64,000 nucleotides of DNA from Otatea glauca (lineage: Eukaryota; Streptophyta; Magnoliopsida; Poales; Poaceae): positions 48,934,743-48,998,742 of the forward strand of contig CM070723.1 of the NCBI GenBank assembly GCA_036346275.1, written 5' to 3'. The notes under the pieces are model-generated. The model did no database searches. It was not told where the DNA came from and saw only the letters and a list, made by a program, of their open reading frames with translations. Made by a program: the position numbers and the translations under genes. Shown here piece after piece: positions 59,175-64,000 of this stretch (the stretch's first letter is position 1; every line of letters starts with the position of its first letter).

Positions 59175-60639
59175 CAAATCCACCACGATGCCAAATCAAC
59201 TGCACAGAACAAGCACGATCAACACTAAGATTTGGCAACAGGAAGCACCAAAGGTACCTCACCGTCCACGACATGCCTAGAATCGTCGGCCACCGTTACC
59301 GCCCTCGGTTCACCACGGGTTACACGCGAAGTGGCAGCCACAGGGTGAAGGAAGACGAATTAGGGCCAAGGATCACACTAGGGCGTCGGGTAGCCGAGGA
59401 TCTCGCCTGAGCAACGCTGGAAAAGGAGGAAGGCAAAGGTGGGTTAGAGATTGGGAAAAGGAGGGAAAAATTCACGTCGTTCATTTCTATATCAAGGAGG
59501 AATGCGGACCTGGACTTTAAAGAGCATCAAAGGAGGATAAGAAGGAGCAATGGCCGCTAGAGAATCCACTCGCCATCGCCGCACGCGTGGGAACCGCGCC
59601 CACAATGTAGTCGCTGTCGCCACCACTCGCTCTCTCTGTCTCACTCGCCTAGGGACCTAAGGCACCGCTCGATGCCTTTAGCTCTCCCAACTGGACTGGC
59701 TCAGCCCGGAGAGCCTTGTCGATCCAGTTAACTCAGCAAAACGCTCTCTTTCTTTCAATTTTTTTGATAAAACCAAATTTCACACAACAGACTGCCACAA
59801 ATCTAGACCACTGGTCCTGTAACACTAATCTGGTTGACTCGGATATGACCCTACCTTAAATAAGATCATGATTTTGACAACCATGTTGCCTAGGGTTCAA
59901 CTCGTGGCTCGAGGTGATAGCTAGATTGTTCGGTACTACCAGCTCCACCTGTTGTTTTAGTTGGAACCTACAGAAATCATATATAGTTGTTTCTGCATTA
60001 AAGCTCAAAAGGATAACTTGTTATTCGGGAACAATTTTAGCTTCATCATTAGGTGAGGTTTTGGCTTCTATCTTATGAAAATGTAAATTGGAATGAAGGC
60101 TATTAAATATAGTTAGATACAGTTAATTTTCTAATAACCATTCTTCCAAACAACCCTAAGAATCTCCCAAAAAATTTGCGGGAACATGATTCCTTTTTGT
60201 TTTTTTGTGCGTGCGATTGTTCCTGTGCTGTTGGTCACGTACACTGCATTGGATGCCGACGTGACAATACTTCCATAGCTATAGGGGGATAGGGATCTAT
60301 CTAGTCACTAGGCATCTAGCATCACCGTAACCTACAACACCATTGTTGACTCAAGGAAGAAGCAACGAACAAGTCGAGCCAGGTGACGGACTGTACCATA
60401 GCTGAAAAAATAAACGAGTGTTTTTTTACTGCTTTTGTGCTCCCAATGTACGAAGGGGCCAGGTGATCTGACTTGTGAGGCTTTTCTATCAGTCTGAAGA
60501 TCTTTGTCATTTCTAGGGGCGTAGTTCTGCCACAGCTTTCATCTGAACCTTGTCGGCCGGCGTAAATGAGTCTTATTATATATTGTTTTTAAAAATCTTT
60601 TGTGTTAAAATTAATTATAGATGATTTTGCTAGTACGAC
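59175..60639. other. Spacer with GC-rich patch, no gene recognised
   Basis: 59200-59720 is moderately GC-rich, mostly non-coding on both strands. Repeated words occur at 60430 and 60690 (TGCTCCCAATGTACGAA / ACTCCCAATGTACGAA), linking the right end of this stretch to the CACTA-like terminus that follows. No domain or splice pattern is convincing. Confidence 0.4.
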
Positions 60640-60885
60640 CGTTAAAGTTACAGAATATACTAAGAACCGTCTGCGATAAGTTGATATCTTTTGTACTCCC
60701 AATGTACGAACCGTCTGTGAAGTTAATCGTACAAACCGTCTGTGATACTTCACATATGGTTAGTTTCACGAATTGTCTGTGATATGAACTTATCACAGAT
60801 GGTGTTTTCAGCAAACCTTCTGTGATATTTACTACCAATATATAATACAGAGTCCTGACCCACTTAGGGTTTTTATGGTTTCTAG
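60640..60885 (+). mobile_element. CACTA-like terminal region 1 (end missing)
   Basis: Subterminal repeats of the type AACCGTCTGTGATA, and their inverted form TATCACAGATGGT, occur about six times. The same word family and the following 'ATA(T/C)AGAG(T/C)CCTGACCCA' and 'AGGGTTTTTA' stretch recur in the second terminus at 61490-61735. No CACTA terminus was found at the left edge, so this element is truncated or degenerate. Confidence 0.6.
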
Positions 60886-60894
60886 ATTGTTCTA

Positions 60895-61325
60895 GGGTGG
60901 AGACCAAGGTGTGTGGGCGGAGGCGGTCCGGTGGAGGCCGAGGTGTGTGGGTACTTCAATAGCATTACCCCACGGCGCCTTGCCAAGCCGCCGCGTAGCG
61001 ACCCGTTGATCTCCGACTGGGTGGCCCGGAGGATGCTACTATCGCTGTTGTCGGAGGCGACTTGCTGGAGCTCCGCAAGCTCCATGACCTTGAGGCCAAG
61101 AGCCATAGTTCAATGCAGCACCCATACCTATCGCTGGAGGAGGTCCGAGGTGCGTGGGTACTTCGACAGCATCGCCCCGCGATGCCTTGCCAAGCCGCCA
61201 CGTAGCGACCCATTGAACGCCGGCTCGGGTGTCCCGGAGGATGCTGCTGCTGCTGCCACCGTCAAAGGCGACTTGCTGTAGCTCCGTAAGCTCCGTGACC
61301 TCGAGGCCAAGCCCTAGGTTGATGC
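60895..61325. repeat. Tandem duplication of a gene-like fragment within CACTA-like DNA
   Basis: Two copies of about 190 bp (about 60925-61110 and 61128-61320) are clearly alike: GGTACTTC, GCCTTGCCAAGCCGCC, CGTAGCGACCC, CGGAGGATGCT, GGCGACTTGCTG and GAGGCCAAG occur in the same order. In the second copy one plus-strand frame reads VRGYFDSIAPRCLAKPPRSD, then acidic/Ala-rich, then LRKLRDLEAK after a stop. This looks like a small conserved plant protein, perhaps of the MEE59-like family, but I cannot verify that. Frames are broken in both copies, so it is a captured, decayed fragment. Confidence 0.55.
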
Positions 61326-61484
61326 TTTATTGGTTGTTCTCTCCTATTCTTGGAAATTGGAATTTGAGTTCTGGGTGTTCGAGTGTTGAATACTTGCACC
61401 CATGTGAGCATGGTGCTTCGCTGTGTGTACAAGTTGGTGTTGGACAGATGGGTGTGAACGGGAAGGAGTACATGGAGATGCAGT

Positions 61485-64000
61485 CACTACTATAGAAAAG
61501 CTTGTATTAGACGCCTCATCACAGGCGATTTTTACATAAAACCATCTGTGATACTTCACTAATGGCTCATGTTACGAACCGTGCATGATATGCCAACATA
61601 TCACATATGGTTTTTACATAAAACTATCTGTGATGTATCATAGATGGTTCATGGGACGAACCCAGCAAACCATCTATGATATTTTCTACAATGTATATAT
61701 AATATAGAGCCCTAACCCAGTAACGGTTTTTTAGGGTTTGGAGGTGGCTGTGAGGCGATTCGGTGAAATGAGACTATAGATTTGGAAGAGTGATTGTAGA
61801 TCCATTTGTTTCTTGGTGATCTAAGGTTAGTAATTGGTTCTAATTGCATATTCAAGATCTAGTTTCGTAAAGAGAGGAAATCTAGCTTGGTGTAGATCCA
61901 TTTGTTCTTTGTGATCTAAGTTAGTAATTAGATCTAATTGCATTATATTCAACATGTAGCTAGCTTGGTAAAGAGAGAATTGAAGATGCTTGGTTTAGAT
62001 GTACTAGCTTGGTAAAGAAAATTATTTAGATCTAACATGGTTTAGGACTTAGGATAGGGTTTAGCTAGTTAATTTATGCTCCAATTTAAGAATGTATGCA
62101 TGTGCACTCCTAGTGTACTACCTCAATTTAATTAATTTTTGCTAGCTACTTTAGATCATGCATAGTCTACTTCAATATTTAATACTAATTGTTATATGCG
62201 TAGCGTAGATGGATCGAAGCTGGATGTACGCTAAGAAACGTGTGCCAAGTACATTAATGGTGTCTCTACTTTTAGAAGAACTGCAAAGGAGGATATGTTT
62301 AATAAGAGGGTGAAATTTATGTCTTGTCTATGCATTGACTGCGATAATTTGAGGATGTTTCGAAACTTAGCACAGATCGAACCACACTTGATTCTAAGGG
62401 ATTTCAAAAAGGGGTATACATGTTGGACCAGTCACGGTGAAGAGCAAATTAAATAGGAAGGTAGTATTAACATCATCGATGAGGTCAACGATATGCCAAA
62501 TGATATCCATTGTGCTTTCGATGAGGATAGGTTGCACGATGACAATCTGAATTAGATAATGCACAATGCAGAAGGGAACCGTGATGAGAGAGAGTATGGT
62601 AAATTCCGGCGCTTGATGGAGGACTCGGAGAAACCTTTGTTTCCGGGCTACAAGTCAAAATACACAAGATTGTCATCCGTGCTTGAACTACTAAAAATGA
62701 AGGCAAACAACGGTTGGTCCGACAAGAGTTTCATGGCATTGTTAGGTCTCTTAGCAGACATGCTTCCGGAGGGAAACAAGTTGCCCAAAACCACCTACAA
62801 ATCCAAGAAGGTTCTTTGTCCTTTGGGAATGGAATTGTAGAAAAAATATATGGATGTCAGAACGACTGTATCCTCTACCACAAAGAGTACGCAAACTTAC
62901 ATGTATATCCGGTGTACAACGCATCCCAACACAAAAAGTAAGAATAAATCAGATGATGACGGCGAGGACATCGAGGTGAAGAAAGGACATCCTACTAAGG
63001 TGGTATGGTATTTGCCAATAATTCCCTGTTTGAAGCGTTTATTTGTAAACCCAAAGGAGGTAAAATTGCTTCGTTGGTATTCGGAGGAGCGTAAGAATGA
63101 TGTAATGCTAAGACACTCTGTCGATTCTGCCCAATGGAGAAATATCAATAGGAGGTTTGAAGAATTCGGTGCGAAATTGAGGAATATAAGGTTTGGATTA
63201 AGTACAAATAGAATGAATCCTTTCGGTAACATGAGCAACTGACATAGCACTTGGCCCGTGAATCTCTGTATCTACAACCTTCCTCCTTGGTTGTCTATGA
63301 AGCGGAAGTACATTTTGCTGTCTATACTTATCCAAGGTCTGAAGTAACCTAGAAACGATATTGATGTGTACCTAGCACCATTGGTGTAAGATCTAAAAAC
63401 ATTGTGGGTTCGTGGGGGTACATATATGGGGTGCGTACAAATGAGATAACTTCAATTTACACTACTTGTTGTTCTGCTCCATAAATGATTATCCTACCAT
63501 TGCTAACCTATCGGGACAGAGTATAAAAGGAGCCAAAAACATGTACTCACTGCTTAGATGATACTAAAAATGTGTAGTTGAATCATTTGCGCAAAACCGT
63601 GTACATGCGTCATCGTAGGTTCCTTCGGGAAAATCACCCATACCGCAAGATGAAGAAACAATTTGACGAAAAGAACGAGGATGGTATAGCTCCAAGGCCT
63701 TTAAGTGGGAGAGATGTTCATGATATGGTTAAAGATTTGGATGTTGCGCTAGGAAAGAGACATAAATCGAGGACTCAGGAGAAGAGCATCTAGAAGAAGA
63801 GATCAATATTTAAGGATCTACCTTATTAGAAGTACTTAGAAGTTTGCAACTACATCAACATCATGCACATAGAGAAGAATATATGTGATAGTTTGATTGG
63901 TCTCTTACTGAGCATTAAGGGCAAAACAAATGATGGTATTAATGCACGGCTTGACTTGGTCGATATGGGCATCAGACCTACGTTAGCACCGAAAGAGACC
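61485..64000 (+). mobile_element. CACTA (En/Spm) transposon, left end and transposase region; continues past the window
   Basis: The left terminus CACTACTATAGAAAAG starts at 61485, with AGT before it as a possible 3-bp target duplication. Subterminal repeats AACCATCTGTGAT and inverted CACAGATGGTT-type words fill 61510-61690. A pair of direct repeats of about 100 bp (61783-61890 and 61890-61985, 'tagatccatttgtt...gatcta') lies in the leader. The transposase region begins at 62209. The right end is outside the window. Confidence 0.8.
62209..64000 (+). pseudogene. CACTA transposase (TNP2-like) pseudogene, cut by window end
   Basis: It starts MDRSWMYAKKRVPS, the transposase-associated domain, then shifts frame to continue FMSCLCIDCDNLRMFRNL and GYTCWTSHGE. 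The TNP2 domain follows in pieces: LLKMKANNGWSDKSFMALL (from 62683), then in another frame EKIYGCQNDCILYHKEY, then LRNIRFGLSTNRMNPFGNMS, then IYNLPPWLSMKRKY and NDIDVYLAPL. Stops after 62838, 63242 and at several later points, plus at least three frame changes, rule out a working protein. The last part (63840-64000) with NICDSL and GIRPTLAP also fits the family. Confidence 0.85.

Noticed and set aside
60913..61281. 122-codon ORF as an intact gene
   Set aside because: It spans both tandem copies in incompatible frames; the gene-like frame is broken in each copy.
1..64000. CRISPR arrays, bacterial operons, phage or defence systems
   Set aside because: No regularly spaced identical repeats with unique spacers, no ribosome-binding-site-led gene strings, and the genes are intron-bearing plant genes.

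Overview
The window is a stretch of nuclear plant genome, almost certainly from a grass. The reasons are intron-bearing plant genes separated by AT-rich spacers, and a dense load of grass-type transposons: Stowaway- and Tourist-like MITEs, a Tekay/Del-like gypsy element with a 3.6-kb LTR, copia elements, CACTA and hAT elements, and a SMART-like miniature LTR element. Nothing looks bacterial, organellar or viral apart from retroelements. I cannot name the species.

Layout. Positions 1-30.9 kb are transposon-rich and hold no intact gene that I can support. They contain a gypsy-like LTR cut by the window edge (1-1378), a short LTR element without gag-pol (about 4175-6307), a ~445-bp tandem repeat broken by an hAT-like insertion (8406-11115), a decayed hAT transposase (12650-14295, minus), a decayed gypsy element (17294-25481), and a 725-bp deletion derivative of the hAT family (27030-27754). 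Positions 30.9-55.9 kb form a gene island with four genes: an Agenet/ENT-domain chromatin-type protein (33010-34520, +), phosphopantetheine adenylyltransferase of CoA synthesis (36307-38199, +), the plastid MPBQ/MSBQ methyltransferase VTE3 of tocopherol and plastoquinone synthesis (39522-47035, +), and a nuclear SR-type cyclophilin of the CYP63/CYP95 class (50050-55319, -). All four gene models were assembled from the sequence with consistent GT-AG junctions and reading phase. Positions 56-64 kb are transposon-rich again: a dispersed repeat with a nested MITE, a SMART-like element (58888-59169), and a CACTA element with a broken TNP2-type transposase (61485 to the window end) next to a second CACTA-like terminus carrying a tandemly duplicated gene-like fragment.

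The most notable structure is VTE3. Its first intron is 6.4 kb because a 5.4-kb copia element sits in it in sense orientation, with a 5-bp target duplication (GTATC) and both LTRs present. The coding phase across the intron is preserved, so the gene looks intact if the intron is removed. The same gene carries a foldback element in that intron, and three short DNA transposons lie within 2.1 kb after its stop codon.

The four genes do not form a pathway together. PPAT and VTE3 are both metabolic housekeeping genes, while the Agenet/ENT and cyclophilin-RS genes are expected to act in the nucleus. I found no convincing undescribed biological system. The novel-looking material is transposon architecture.
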